From Oribacterium sp. (lineage in GTDB: Bacteria > Bacillota_A > Clostridia > Lachnospirales > Lachnospiraceae): DNA of 58,105 bases. The first letter of the stretch is position 1; each line of letters begins with the position of its first letter. The notes beneath the pieces were generated by a model. The model did not search any database. It saw only the letters and a list, made by a program, of their open reading frames with translations, and was not told where the DNA came from. Below are positions 18,013 through 26,924 of this stretch, piece after piece. The DNA lies in NCBI GenBank assembly GCA_004554245.1, contig SFND01000024.1, positions 1-58,105 of the forward strand. The letters are read 5' to 3'. A program made the position numbers and the translations under genes.

Positions 18013-18048
18013 AATCTGCCTCCTCTTTCTGTCTTCATGCCGGCCTGC

Positions 18049-19797
18049 TCACGCCCTCAGCTGATAATCCTCGATGACGATCTGCAGACTTTTAAATCCA
18101 TTATATTCATTCACTTCCGGGTAGTAAACCACATCTATCAGGGATTTCGTGCCCTTATTTCGCATGAAGGCATCGCCATCCGTGAAGAGGATACCGGAGA
18201 TCGAGGTTCCCTGCAGCGAGAGGAGCTGCAGGCGCACGACGTTCCGACCCTTACCGAGCACGCGGGCCTCGAGGATGCGGAGGTTCTTTTCGGCGAAGCA
18301 CGGTTTTTCGTTGCCCTTTCCATACGGCTCGAGGCGATCGAATTCATGGATCAGCTCCTCCGTAACATAGCTTACCGGCATCGGCACATCGATCCAGAGC
18401 TTATCTACGAGCTGGTCGAGCTGAAGACCGCAGCGCGCGTTGAGGGCCGTACGGAAGCGGTCAATGTTGTCGCGCGGGAGGCTGAACCCGGCCGCAAGGG
18501 GATGGCCGCCGAACTTCGTGAGAAGCTCCGCCACCTCGGCGAGGCGCTCCGACATCGGATAGGCATCGATGCTTCGACCGGAGCCCTTCGCCATGAGGGT
18601 GCCGTCTTCTCCATCCTCGGCGTCGGTGACCACGAAAGCCGGACGGTAATACTTCTCGCGGAGGCGACCGGCGACGATGCCGGCGAGGCTCTCATGCAGC
18701 TTCGGAAGGTAGATGACGAGTACTGGATCGGACATATACTGCTGCTCTACCTGCGCATAGGCTTCCTTCGTCGCCTCGATCGTCATATCCTTTCGGACAT
18801 CGTTCAGCTCCTTCAGCTTCACCGCCTTTGCGAGGGCCTCCGACGGGTCCGTGGTGGTAAAGAGCGACAGTGCGATCTCGGCACTGCGGAGCCGGCCGCC
18901 TGCATTGATACACGGGCCGATGATATAGCCGATGTGGTAACTCGTGATATGCTCCTTCTCGAGGAGGCCCTGCACGTCGAGCAGTGCGCGGAGGCCCGGA
19001 TTCGTCGTCTGCCGAATCTGCTGGAGGCCGAACTTCACGATGATGCGGTTCTCATCCTGGAGCTCGACGACGTCGCAGACGGTCGCGATGGCGGCAAACT
19101 CGAGGAAATCGAGGTACGCGTCCTGCGGAAGCCCGCGGTTCTGGTAGAGCAGGGTGATGATCTTCCAGGCGACGACCGCGCCGCAGATCTCGGTATACGG
19201 GTAGCGGCTGTCCTCGCGCTTCGCGTCCACGACGGCACTCGCCGGCGGCAGGATATCCCGCGACTCGCAGCCGTAATCCTCGTCATCCCGCTGGCGGATG
19301 TCATGGTGGTCCGTGATCAGCACGGTGAGGCCGAGGTCACGCGCATGCTTCATCTCCTCGATAGCGCTGATGCCGTTGTCGCAGGTGAGGATCACGCTGA
19401 CGCCGTCCGCCTTCGCCTGGTCGATGATGTGCACGTTGATGCCGTAGCCATCCCGGATGCGGTCCGGCAGCACGTAGTCGACCTGCGCGCCGAGGCGCTG
19501 GAGGCCGGTATAGAGGATGTAGGTCGCGCACACGCCATCGACGTCGTAATCACCGACGATACGGATATGGCGGCCCTCCTGGATCGCGCGGTTCAGATGA
19601 TTCATGCAGCGGATCGCATCCGGCAGGAGGAGCGGCGAGTGAAGCTCCTCGAGGGAGCCATGCAGGTACTGCTCGATCTGCGCATCCGAGTTGATCTCAC
19701 GGTTACGGAGGATACGCGCCGTCACCTGATCGATGTGGTGTGCTGCCGCGACCGCCTTGAAATCCGCCTTCTTGTTATAGATGAACCATTTTTTCAT
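18049..19797 (-). CDS. recJ: Single-stranded-DNA-specific exonuclease RecJ
   Basis: 582 residues, near the family length. The DHH phosphoesterase motifs are in order: IVGDYDVDGVCAT (Asp83/Asp85), LTCDNGIS, VLITDHHDI near 158, then the DHHA1 region with CINAGGRL. It degrades single-stranded DNA 5' to 3' in recombination and mismatch repair using Mn/Mg. A C-terminal OB-like domain follows. AAGGA lies before the ATG. Upstream of glyA in the same direction. Confidence 0.93.
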   Translation of the reverse strand: MKKWFIYNKKADFKAVAAAHHIDQVTARILRNREINSDAQIEQYLHGSLEELHSPLLLPDAIRCMNHLNRAIQEGRHIRIVGDYDVDGVCATYILYTGLQRLGAQVDYVLPDRIRDGYGINVHIIDQAKADGVSVILTCDNGISAIEEMKHARDLGLTVLITDHHDIRQRDDEDYGCESRDILPPASAVVDAKREDSRYPYTEICGAVVAWKIITLLYQNRGLPQDAYLDFLEFAAIATVCDVVELQDENRIIVKFGLQQIRQTTNPGLRALLDVQGLLEKEHITSYHIGYIIGPCINAGGRLRSAEIALSLFTTTDPSEALAKAVKLKELNDVRKDMTIEATKEAYAQVEQQYMSDPVLVIYLPKLHESLAGIVAGRLREKYYRPAFVVTDAEDGEDGTLMAKGSGRSIDAYPMSERLAEVAELLTKFGGHPLAAGFSLPRDNIDRFRTALNARCGLQLDQLVDKLWIDVPMPVSYVTEELIHEFDRLEPYGKGNEKPCFAEKNLRILEARVLGKGRNVVRLQLLSLQGTSISGILFTDGDAFMRNKGTKSLIDVVYYPEVNEYNGFKSLQIVIEDYQLRA

Positions 19798-19920
19798 GTG
19801 TTGTCCTTCAGGTTTTTGGTGTATATTAGTAATTTAGCTACAGTTCAGGCAGGGAGCCCCCTTAACCGAACTGTTACGTAACTTAATCAGTATAGCATAA
19901 AAGAAGGGTTTAGCAGACAG

Positions 19921-20793
19921 ATGAGTTTTCAATATCCGGCGAAGCGGCGTTTCACGAAGGTCGCGCTCGCGCTTCTTCTATATGAATTTCTGTTCCAGGT
20001 GGGCAGTGGTTTTCTGATCCAGTATGGGTCTGCGGTCTATCAGCAGGAGGACTTCACGATGATCGCGGTGAGTCTGTTCGGGCTGGTGCTCGTGCTGCTC
20101 CTGCTCGGAGGCGATGGGATCCCGCGGACGACGCATGCGCGTTTCGGGCCACTTACGTATCTCTGGCTGCTGATGATGATCTACGGGCTGCAGGCCTTCA
20201 GCTCGATCCTGCTGACTCCGGTGGAGGCATTTCTGCACCAGCAGGGCTTCACGATGGAGTATGCGACGGAGGTCGCGAGTGGGCGGATGACCGGCTTCTG
20301 GATGATTCTGTATGCCGTGGTCGTCGCGCCCTTCGTGGAGGAGTGCCTGTTCCGCGGGCTCATCTATAATCAGCTCCGGCACTGTGGGCAGCTCTTCGCG
20401 ATCGTCATCAGTGCGCTGCTCTTCGGGCTCATGCACGGGAATCTGATGCAGCTTCTGACAGCGCTCTTCGTCGGGGCGCTGCTCGCCTTCATCCGGGAGC
20501 GCTACGGCTTCGCCTGCGCGATCCTCATGCATCTCAGCAACAACGCCTTCGCGCTCTTCTTCAATAATCTCGGCGGGGACAGTACGCTCGTAAGTCTCAT
20601 TTATCTCGTGTTCATCTACGGGGGGATGATCGTGACCGCCGTAACACTGCTTCGAAACTTTAAAAAGCTGTGCAGCTTCTGTCGAAGCGAACACAGCTTT
20701 CCAGCGATGGTGAGGGCCTGGTTCACGACACCCGCGGTCATCGTCGTTAACCTGCTTTTCATCGGACTCACCATCCTCAGTATTTTCGAGTGA
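19921..20793 (+). CDS. CPBP-family intramembrane metalloprotease
   Basis: 290 residues with about seven to eight hydrophobic segments. The ABI/CPBP motifs are complete: EECLFRG (Glu140-Glu141, Arg145), FGLMHGN (His near 177) and HLSNNAFAL (His near 208). Relatives include Rce1-type CAAX proteases and bacteriocin self-immunity proteins; substrate is unknown. The ribosome binding site is weak (GAAGGG about 14 nt upstream). The gene is flanked by minus-strand genes on both sides and stands alone. Confidence 0.87.
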   Translation: MSFQYPAKRRFTKVALALLLYEFLFQVGSGFLIQYGSAVYQQEDFTMIAVSLFGLVLVLLLLGGDGIPRTTHARFGPLTYLWLLMMIYGLQAFSSILLTPVEAFLHQQGFTMEYATEVASGRMTGFWMILYAVVVAPFVEECLFRGLIYNQLRHCGQLFAIVISALLFGLMHGNLMQLLTALFVGALLAFIRERYGFACAILMHLSNNAFALFFNNLGGDSTLVSLIYLVFIYGGMIVTAVTLLRNFKKLCSFCRSEHSFPAMVRAWFTTPAVIVVNLLFIGLTILSIFE

Positions 20794-20850
20794 GACACTA
20801 TAATAACTGCGAGGACGCCATTGATATCAGTATCTATATTTATCTTCTAT

Positions 20851-21156
20851 TCAAATATAATCAAATATTCCCTGGATAGCATCTGTAATATTCATGATGT
20901 CATTCATATGTAAACTGTTTAACTTCACAAAACCTCTGGCGTTAAGATCGAGTAATGCCAGCTTTTCACAGTGAACATATCCGTCCATGTTCTGGGTTTG
21001 AATATGAATGTGCAAAGCATCATCTCTTCCCGCATTGTAGACAGGACAGGCTATTATTTCGCCCGTCTGATTAAAGAAATCTTTGCTCACGACAAGTACG
21101 GGGAGTTTGATCTTATCGACTTTCAGTATATCTCCCTGATGAACAGTTTCCGCCAT
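20851..21156 (-). CDS. MazF/PemK-like endoribonuclease toxin
   Basis: 101 residues from the chosen ATG. Family features: an N-terminal GDILKVDKIKLPVLVVSKDFFN strand pair analogous to the MazF GDI...RPvlVvS core, then IIACPVY and a C-terminal helix. MazF proteins cut mRNA at short motifs and are held inactive by the paired antitoxin. The start is the ATG that overlaps the antitoxin stop (TGATG), because AGAGG then lies at 7 nt; an ATG two codons upstream has almost no spacing. The usual Arg in the RPxLVVS motif is replaced by Leu-Pro, so activity is uncertain. Confidence 0.8.
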   Translation of the reverse strand: MAETVHQGDILKVDKIKLPVLVVSKDFFNQTGEIIACPVYNAGRDDALHIHIQTQNMDGYVHCEKLALLDLNARGFVKLNSLHMNDIMNITDAIQGIFDYI

Positions 21157-21398
21157 CACCATGCCTCTCTTCCTAATGGCTCGCCCCAGTCAAATTCACC
21201 ATCCAGATTTAATTTTCCGCCATATTCCTTCGCGCGCTCTTCGAGCGTTCTATGCCGGAATGGCTTTGCTAACAGAATTTGTCCATCGCTGACTTTCACT
21301 TCCAGGATATCATTTACGGATATATGTGCTTCATTCAGAATGTCTTTGGAAATTCTGATTCCCTGGCTGTTTCCCCATGCCTTCACTTGTGCCTGCAT
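21156..21398 (-). CDS. MazE/AbrB-type antitoxin
   Basis: 80 residues. The N terminus QVKAWGNSQGIRISKDIL is the classic SpoVT-AbrB DNA-binding swapped hairpin of MazE. The acidic tail (KLNLDGEFDWGEP) is the kind of peptide that wraps around MazF. The stop codon overlaps the toxin start. The antitoxin ribosome binding site lies inside an inverted repeat that overlaps the promoter, which fits autorepression by the complex. Confidence 0.85.
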   Translation of the reverse strand: MQAQVKAWGNSQGIRISKDILNEAHISVNDILEVKVSDGQILLAKPFRHRTLEERAKEYGGKLNLDGEFDWGEPLGREAW

Positions 21399-21401
21399 AT
21401 A

Positions 21402-21457
21402 AAACCTCCTCTGTTAGTATATACCATGTGTATACCACAGAGGAGGTTTTTCGTCAA
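21402..21457 (-). promoter_or_regulatory. mazEF promoter with overlapping operator-like inverted repeat
   Basis: Minus strand -35 TTGACG (21452-21457), 17-nt spacer, -10 TATACA (21429-21434). A perfect 13-bp inverted repeat, AAACCTCCTCTGT / ACAGAGGAGGTTT (21402-21414 and 21437-21449), has one arm in the promoter spacer and the other containing the mazE Shine-Dalgarno. GTATAC and GTATATAC palindromes fill the middle. This is a natural binding site for the toxin-antitoxin complex. Confidence 0.75.
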
Positions 21458-21531
21458 GCTGGTGGGTGAGGAAGTCCCGGCTAAACTGTTACTAGGAAAG
21501 ACCAGGGCAAAAGGCAAAAAATGGAAAATCA

Positions 21532-21560
21532 TTTCAAAGAGCCTATATCCATGGTAGAAT
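21532..21560 (+). promoter_or_regulatory. Promoter of the HerA-like ATPase gene
   Basis: -35 TTTCAA (21532-21537), 17-nt spacer, -10 TAGAAT (21555-21560). Transcription would start just before a 15-bp hairpin. Confidence 0.55.
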
Positions 21561-21573
21561 ATATTTAATTATA

Positions 21574-21628
21574 GTCTGATGTCAGAACGGTGTTCTGACA
21601 TCAGACAGGCAGTGGGCGAAAGCACTGC
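21574..21628 (+). promoter_or_regulatory. Two consecutive hairpins in the herA-like leader
   Basis: First: perfect 15-bp stem GTCTGATGTCAGAAC with loop GGT (21574-21606). Second: GGCAGTG / CACTGCC with a GCGAAAGC inner part that can form a GNRA loop (21608-21629). No T-run follows either one, so they are not an obvious terminator. The ribosome binding site GGAGGAGG lies about 20 nt further on. Confidence 0.65.
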
Positions 21629-21666
21629 CGAACAGCTTTGAGTATTCTCCGGAGGAGGTTCTTTTT

Positions 21667-23271
21667 ATGTTTTATAACGAAAAAGTCTGGGCAGCAGTAG
21701 ACATGGATTCACAGGAGAAGGTCTATATCCTGCCGAAGATGGCGAACCGTCATGGCTTGATCGCGGGTGCTACCGGCACAGGTAAAACCATCACCCTGAA
21801 GGTACTGGCGGAGTCCTTCAGTGACATGGGCGTACCGGTTTTTCTGTCGGATGTGAAGGGCGACCTCGCTGGTATGATCCTGCCGGGCGTCGACTCTGAA
21901 AACATGCAGAAGCGCATCGCGCGTTTCGGCCTCACACCGGCGGGCTTCCAGTACGAGGCCTACCCGACACAGTTCTGGGATATCGATGGGAAGAAGGGCC
22001 TTCCGCTTCGCACGACCATCAGTGAGTTCGGACCGACCCTGCTCGGACGGCTCCTCGGCCTCACACAGCTGCAGACCGATATCCTGACGATCATCTTCCG
22101 TATCGCGGATGAAGAGAATCTGCTTCTGCTCGACACGAAGGATCTTCGGGCGATGGTACAGTACGTCGCAGAAAATAATAAGAAATACTCATCCGAGTAT
22201 GGCAATATGGCGACGGCCTCGCTGAATGCGATTCTGCGTTCCGTCGTCGCGCTTGAAACCGCCGGTGGGGATACGTTCTTCGGTGAACCGGCGATCGACA
22301 TCGCGGATTTCCTCCGTACGAACAGTGTCGGCCGTGGCATGATCAATATCCTCGACGCGGAGTCGACGATTCAGAATCCACTGATCTACTCGACCTTCAT
22401 GCTCTTCATGCTGAGCGAGCTTTTCGAGCAGATGCCGGAGGTCGGGGACCCGGAGAAGCCGAAGATGGTCTTCTTCTTCGATGAGGCGCACCTTCTTTTT
22501 AATGGCGCACCGAAGGCGCTCATCGAGAAGATCGAGCAGGTGGTGAAGCTCATCCGCTCGAAGGGCATCGGCGTGTACTTTATCACCCAGAACCCGAGCG
22601 ACATCCCGGATGCTGTGCTCGCGCAGCTCGGCCATAAGGTAGAGCATGCACTTCATGCGTATACCCCGAGCGAGGAGAAGAAGGTGAAGGCCGCAGCAGC
22701 GTCCTTCCGTGTAAACCCGAGCTTCGACACCATCGAGGCGCTTCAGAGCCTCGGCACCGGTGAAGCGCTGATTTCCTTCCTCGACCGTGATGGCAAGCCG
22801 GAAGTCGTCCGTCGCTGTGCGGTGCTCCCACCGGCCTCCCGGATGGGCACCATCGATGAGACAGCGCGTCTCGCTGCGATCGTCTCCTCAGATCTCTGCG
22901 GAAAATACGACGAGACCATCGACCGCGACTCGGCCTATGAATTCCTGAAGCGCCTGACTGATGAAGCTACTGCAAATGCTGCGCGCGCAGCGGAGGAAGC
23001 GGAAGCCGCAAAGCTCGCGGAGAAGGAAGCAAAGGAGCAGGCGAAGCTCGCAGAAAAAGAGGCCCTCGCAAAAGCGAGAGCCGAAGAAAAAGCGAAGAAG
23101 GATCAGGAACGCATCGTGAAATCCGTCGGCCGCACCACCGCCGGCACCCTCGGCCGTGAAGTCGGCGGTGCCGTCGGAAAAAGCTTCATGGGCAGCTTCG
23201 GAAAGCGCGTCGGCGGCAACGTCGGTGCAGCGCTCGGTCGTGGCATTCTCGATACACTGTTTGGGAAATAA
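21667..23271 (+). CDS. HerA-like DUF853 ATPase
   Basis: 534 residues. Walker A GATGTGKT (34-41) and Walker B VFFFDEAHLLF near 277 bracket a RecA-like core. FLSDVKGDLAGM and VYFITQNPSDIP match the HerA/YjgR (DUF853) family. Family members are hexameric ATPases related to DNA translocases, but the function of the stand-alone bacterial form is unknown. The C-terminal ~100 residues are a charged, Ala/Lys/Glu-rich coiled coil (near 440-480) and a glycine-rich tail. GGAGGAGG precedes the ATG. No NurA nuclease partner is adjacent. Confidence 0.87.
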   Translation: MFYNEKVWAAVDMDSQEKVYILPKMANRHGLIAGATGTGKTITLKVLAESFSDMGVPVFLSDVKGDLAGMILPGVDSENMQKRIARFGLTPAGFQYEAYPTQFWDIDGKKGLPLRTTISEFGPTLLGRLLGLTQLQTDILTIIFRIADEENLLLLDTKDLRAMVQYVAENNKKYSSEYGNMATASLNAILRSVVALETAGGDTFFGEPAIDIADFLRTNSVGRGMINILDAESTIQNPLIYSTFMLFMLSELFEQMPEVGDPEKPKMVFFFDEAHLLFNGAPKALIEKIEQVVKLIRSKGIGVYFITQNPSDIPDAVLAQLGHKVEHALHAYTPSEEKKVKAAAASFRVNPSFDTIEALQSLGTGEALISFLDRDGKPEVVRRCAVLPPASRMGTIDETARLAAIVSSDLCGKYDETIDRDSAYEFLKRLTDEATANAARAAEEAEAAKLAEKEAKEQAKLAEKEALAKARAEEKAKKDQERIVKSVGRTTAGTLGREVGGAVGKSFMGSFGKRVGGNVGAALGRGILDTLFGK

Positions 23272-23307
23272 ACTCTGTTCCGACCTGATTTCTATTTGAT
23301 GGAATGG

Positions 23308-23355
23308 CCGTTCAGCCAGGAGGATTACATCCACCCGGCTGGACGGTTATTTTTT
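23308..23355 (+). terminator. Terminator of the HerA-like gene
   Basis: Ten-bp stem CCGTTCAGCC / GGCTGGACGG with one G-T pair and a 19-nt loop, followed by TTATTTTTT. Confidence 0.8.
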
Positions 23356-23392
23356 CATAAAATGTTACATGATTATAAATCCAGCACAGCGA

Positions 23393-23458
23393 AAGAGACG
23401 CCCGTGAGGACGTCTCTGAAGAATCAGCGGGGCGACGACATCGCCCTGCTGTTTTTTT
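23393..23458. terminator. Two hairpins at the pflA 3' end
   Basis: AGAGACG / CGTCTCT and CAGCGGGGCGA / TCGCCCTGCTG stems. A T7 run follows the second one on the plus strand; on the minus strand they lie just after the pflA stop codon. Probably terminates convergent transcription from both sides. Confidence 0.7.
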
Positions 23459-23464
23459 ATGCTT

Positions 23465-24202
23465 TCATACCGCGCCGAGGATTTCCTTTGCGTGCTGTAC
23501 GCTTTCGTTCGTCGGCGGGTTTACGCCCTCGAGGGTGTACGGGATGCCGAGCTTTTCGTACTTGAAGGTGCCGAGGGTGTGGTACGGCAGGACTTCGACC
23601 TTCTGCACGGTCTTCAGCTCGTCGATGAACTTCCGGGTCGCGATGAGCTCTTCATCCGAGTCGGTGAGGCCCGGCACGAGGACGTGGCGGATCCACATCG
23701 CGACGCCGTGGTCGCTGAGATAATGCGCACAGTCGAGGATGTTCCGGTTCGTCCAGCCGGTCAGGGCCTTATGTTTCTCGTCGTCGATTTCCTTGATGTC
23801 GAAGAGGACCGTGTCCGTCACCTGGGCCAATGCCTCAAACTTCGAGATAAATGGCTCTTCGCGGGTGAACGGCTGCGCCGAGGTGTCGAGACAGGTGCTG
23901 ATACCGCGCGCCTTCGCCTTCTGGAAGAGCTCGAGCACGAAGTCGATCTGCACGAGCGGGTCGCCGCCGCTGACCGTGATGCCGCCCTGCTCGCCCCAGT
24001 ACTCGCGGTAGCGCTCTGCGTGGTCGAGGAGCTCGTCCGCGGTGCGCATGTCGTCGCTCTGCAGGGTCCAGGTGTCCGGATTGTGGCAGTAGCGGCAGCG
24101 CATGTGACAGCCCTTCAGAAAGATCGTATATCGGATGCCCGGACCGTCCACGGCGCCGAAGGTCTCGATGGAGTGAATTGCACCTTTGATGGATTCTGCC
24201 AT
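23465..24202 (-). CDS. pflA: Pyruvate formate-lyase activating enzyme
   Basis: 245 residues, standard length for PflA. Radical SAM cluster motif CHMRCRYC (Cys32, Cys36, Cys39) and the glycine-rich SAM motif VSGGDPLVQ follow the signature FGAVDGPGIRY. The enzyme uses SAM and a [4Fe-4S] cluster to create the glycyl radical in PflB. The start is the ATG with GGAG 6 nt upstream; the longer frame upstream has no ribosome binding site. It is downstream of pflB by 280 nt with a terminator-like hairpin between. Confidence 0.96.
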   Translation of the reverse strand: MAESIKGAIHSIETFGAVDGPGIRYTIFLKGCHMRCRYCHNPDTWTLQSDDMRTADELLDHAERYREYWGEQGGITVSGGDPLVQIDFVLELFQKAKARGISTCLDTSAQPFTREEPFISKFEALAQVTDTVLFDIKEIDDEKHKALTGWTNRNILDCAHYLSDHGVAMWIRHVLVPGLTDSDEELIATRKFIDELKTVQKVEVLPYHTLGTFKYEKLGIPYTLEGVNPPTNESVQHAKEILGAV

Positions 24203-24332
24203 GATATCTCCTTTTCTACTTGTTTCTAAAATGATGACGCTTCCGAGATGCAGAAGTTGTTTCCGCTTTCCCGCATCACTGCCGAGACACGGATTCTTCT
24301 GTACATCCGATGACGCATCGGACAGTATCAAA

Positions 24333-24381
24333 TAAAAACATGAGGGAGTGCTGTCCACGCAGTGTGGGGCCCTCCCTCATG
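24333..24381 (-). terminator. Terminator/attenuator between pflB and pflA
   Basis: Stem CATGAGGGAG / CTCCCTCATG with a ~22-nt loop followed on the minus strand by TTTTTATTTG. It would limit pflA to read-through levels or separate the two units. Confidence 0.8.
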
Positions 24382-24482
24382 ATGTCTTTATAACTGCATG
24401 TGCATGCATGTTCCTGCGTGATCACAGATCCATATGCATCGGCTGTCGTACAACTGTTGCACCTAGCCGGCGCCTTCCTGTA

Positions 24483-26729
24483 TTACAGGGACTTGTGCTC
24501 TGTTCTGGAGATTACGTCGAGCTGCTGCTCTCTCGTAAGGTCGATGAACTTAACCGCATAGCCGGATACACGGATCGTGAAGTTTGCGTACTCTGGCTTC
24601 TCCGGGTGCTCCATCGCATCCTTCAGCTTCTCTACGCCGAAGACGTTTACATTCACATGGTGTGCGCCCTTTGCGAAGTAACCATCCATAACGCGAACGA
24701 GGGTGTTCGACTGCTCGTCCTCGGTATGGCCGAGTGCGCTCGGGTTGATGGTCTGGGTGTTGGAGATACCATCGAGTGCATACTCGTATGGAAGCTTCGC
24801 AACCGAGTTCAGGGAAGCCAGAAGACCGGACTTCTCTGCACCGTAGCTTGGGTTTGCTCCCGGTGAAAGCGGAGCGCCTGCCGGACGACCATCCGGAAGA
24901 GCACCGGTTGCCTTACCGTAAACGACATTGGATGTGATGGTAAGGATGGATGTGGTCGGCTCGGAATCACGGTAGGTGTGGTGCTTCTTGATCTTCGTGA
25001 GGAAGGTGCGAAGAAGATCAACCGCGATATCATCGGCACGGTCGTCATCATTGCCATAACGAGGAAAATCGCCCTCTACAACATAATCGGTTACGAGACC
25101 ATCCTCATCACGTACGGTCTTTACGCGTGCATACTTGATCGCGGAAAGAGAGTCCACCACGTGTGAGAAGCCGGCGATACCGGTTGCGAAGGTACGACGA
25201 ACATCAGTGTCGATGAGGGCCATCTCCGCTGCCTCATAGTAGTACTTGTCGTGCATGTACTGAATCAGGTTCAGAACGTTTACGTAGATGCCTGCGAGCC
25301 AGTCCATCATACGATCGTACTTCGCCATCACCTCATCATAATCGAGGTACTCGGAAGTGATCGGACGGTACTCCGGACCTACCTGCTGCTTGCTCTTCTC
25401 ATCGATACCGCCGTTGATTGCGTAGAGAAGGCACTTTGCAAGGTTAGCACGTGCACCAAAGAACTGCATCTCCTTACCGGTCTGTGTCGCAGATACGCAG
25501 CAGCAGATGGAGTAGTCGTCGCCCCATACCGGACGCATGACATCATCGTTCTCGTACTGGATGGAGGAAGTGCGAACAGAAATCTCTGCAGCGTACTTCT
25601 TGAAGTTCTCTGGAAGTCTCTTCGTGTAAAGAACCGTAAGGTTTGGCTCTGGAGCCGGGCCCATGTTCTCGAGGGTGTGCAGGAAACGGTAGTCACTCTT
25701 CGTAACCATGGATCTGCCATCCTGGCCCATACCACCGACCTCAAGGGTAGCCCAAACCGGGTCACCGGAGAAGAGCTGGTTGTAGGACGGGATACGTGCG
25801 AACTTGACCATACGAAGCTTCATAACGAAGTGGTCGATGAGCTCCTGTGCCTGCTTCTCGGTAAGTGTACCTTCCTTAAGATCACGCTCGATATAGATAT
25901 CAAGGAATGTAGATACACGACCAACGGACATCGCAGCACCGTTCTGGGTCTTGATCGCTGCGAGGTAACCGAAGTAGAGCCACTGAACGGCTTCCTTCGC
26001 GTTCTTTGCAGGTACGGAAATGTCATAACCGTAGCTCTGTGCCATCTCCTTCATCTGCTTGAGGGCACGCACCTGATCGGAGATCTCCTCTCTCTGACGG
26101 ATGACGTTATCGGTCATGGTTCCGTCACCGGTGTTGGCATAATCAGCCATCTTCTCCTGGATCAGGAAATCGATACCGTAGAGCGCCACTCTTCTGTAGT
26201 CGCCGACGATACGACCACGGCCGTAGGTATCTGGAAGACCAGTGAGAATCTTGTTATGACGAGCCTTCATCATCTCCGGTGTGTACGCATCGAAAACGCC
26301 CTGGTTGTGGGTCTTGTGGTACTCGGTGAAGATCTTGTGAAGCTCAGGATCCGGTGTGTAACCATAGGTGGAGCAGGCCTGCTCTGCCATCTTGATACCA
26401 CCGTATGGCATGAATGCTCTCTTCAGCGGCTTATCAGTCTGAAGACCTACGACCTGCTCGAGATCCTTCTCTGCCTCGTTGATATATGCTGCGCCGTAAG
26501 CGGTGATGCCGGAAACGACCTTGGTCTCCATATCGAGCACGCCGCCCTTTGCACGCTCTTCCTTCTGAAGTGCCTGTACCTCGTTCCAAAGCTTCTCTGT
26601 CGCTTCGGTCGGACCAGCAAGGAAGCTGGAATCACCATCATAAACGGTGTAATTCTCCTGGATGAATGAACGAACATTGACGTCCTTTACCCAATGTCCG
26701 GTTTTAAAGCCTCTCCATTCTTCTCTCAT
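24483..26729 (-). CDS. pflB: Formate C-acetyltransferase (pyruvate formate-lyase)
   Basis: 748 residues. The reaction is pyruvate plus CoA to acetyl-CoA plus formate under anaerobic conditions. The paired active-site cysteines are in SICCCVSATQTGKE near residue 412, and the radical glycine is Gly723 in RVSGYAVKF near the C terminus. Start chosen at the ATG with GAGGAG 5 nt upstream; an ATG 15 codons earlier lacks support. It has a strong promoter (26793-26821), and the pflA terminator arrangement suggests excess PflB over activator. Confidence 0.98.
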   Translation of the reverse strand: MREEWRGFKTGHWVKDVNVRSFIQENYTVYDGDSSFLAGPTEATEKLWNEVQALQKEERAKGGVLDMETKVVSGITAYGAAYINEAEKDLEQVVGLQTDKPLKRAFMPYGGIKMAEQACSTYGYTPDPELHKIFTEYHKTHNQGVFDAYTPEMMKARHNKILTGLPDTYGRGRIVGDYRRVALYGIDFLIQEKMADYANTGDGTMTDNVIRQREEISDQVRALKQMKEMAQSYGYDISVPAKNAKEAVQWLYFGYLAAIKTQNGAAMSVGRVSTFLDIYIERDLKEGTLTEKQAQELIDHFVMKLRMVKFARIPSYNQLFSGDPVWATLEVGGMGQDGRSMVTKSDYRFLHTLENMGPAPEPNLTVLYTKRLPENFKKYAAEISVRTSSIQYENDDVMRPVWGDDYSICCCVSATQTGKEMQFFGARANLAKCLLYAINGGIDEKSKQQVGPEYRPITSEYLDYDEVMAKYDRMMDWLAGIYVNVLNLIQYMHDKYYYEAAEMALIDTDVRRTFATGIAGFSHVVDSLSAIKYARVKTVRDEDGLVTDYVVEGDFPRYGNDDDRADDIAVDLLRTFLTKIKKHHTYRDSEPTTSILTITSNVVYGKATGALPDGRPAGAPLSPGANPSYGAEKSGLLASLNSVAKLPYEYALDGISNTQTINPSALGHTEDEQSNTLVRVMDGYFAKGAHHVNVNVFGVEKLKDAMEHPEKPEYANFTIRVSGYAVKFIDLTREQQLDVISRTEHKSL

Positions 26730-26792
26730 ATCTTCTCCTCTTTCTACCATGTTGTCTTTGTATACAGGATTCAATACTCTTTACGCGTGCTA

Positions 26793-26821
26793 ATATAAAG
26801 CATAGAGGGCAGATTCGTCAA
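26793..26821 (-). promoter_or_regulatory. Promoter of pflB
   Basis: Minus strand -35 TTGACG (26816-26821), 17-nt spacer, -10 TTATAT (26793-26798). Confidence 0.75.
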
Positions 26822-26873
26822 CGATTTAACTATTAAATTTTCGATGTTTTCTAATTAGAACATGAGGACAATG

Positions 26874-26917
26874 CAGCCGGCCCGGAAAGCCGGTGACGAC
26901 GCCCGTCGGGCCGGCTG
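26874..26917. repeat. GC-rich hairpin flanking the 75-bp array
   Basis: Arms CAGCCGGCCCG and CGGGCCGGCTG are perfectly complementary over 11 bp with a 22-nt loop. It borders the repeat array on its pflB side. Confidence 0.7.
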
Positions 26918-26924
26918 TGGATCG

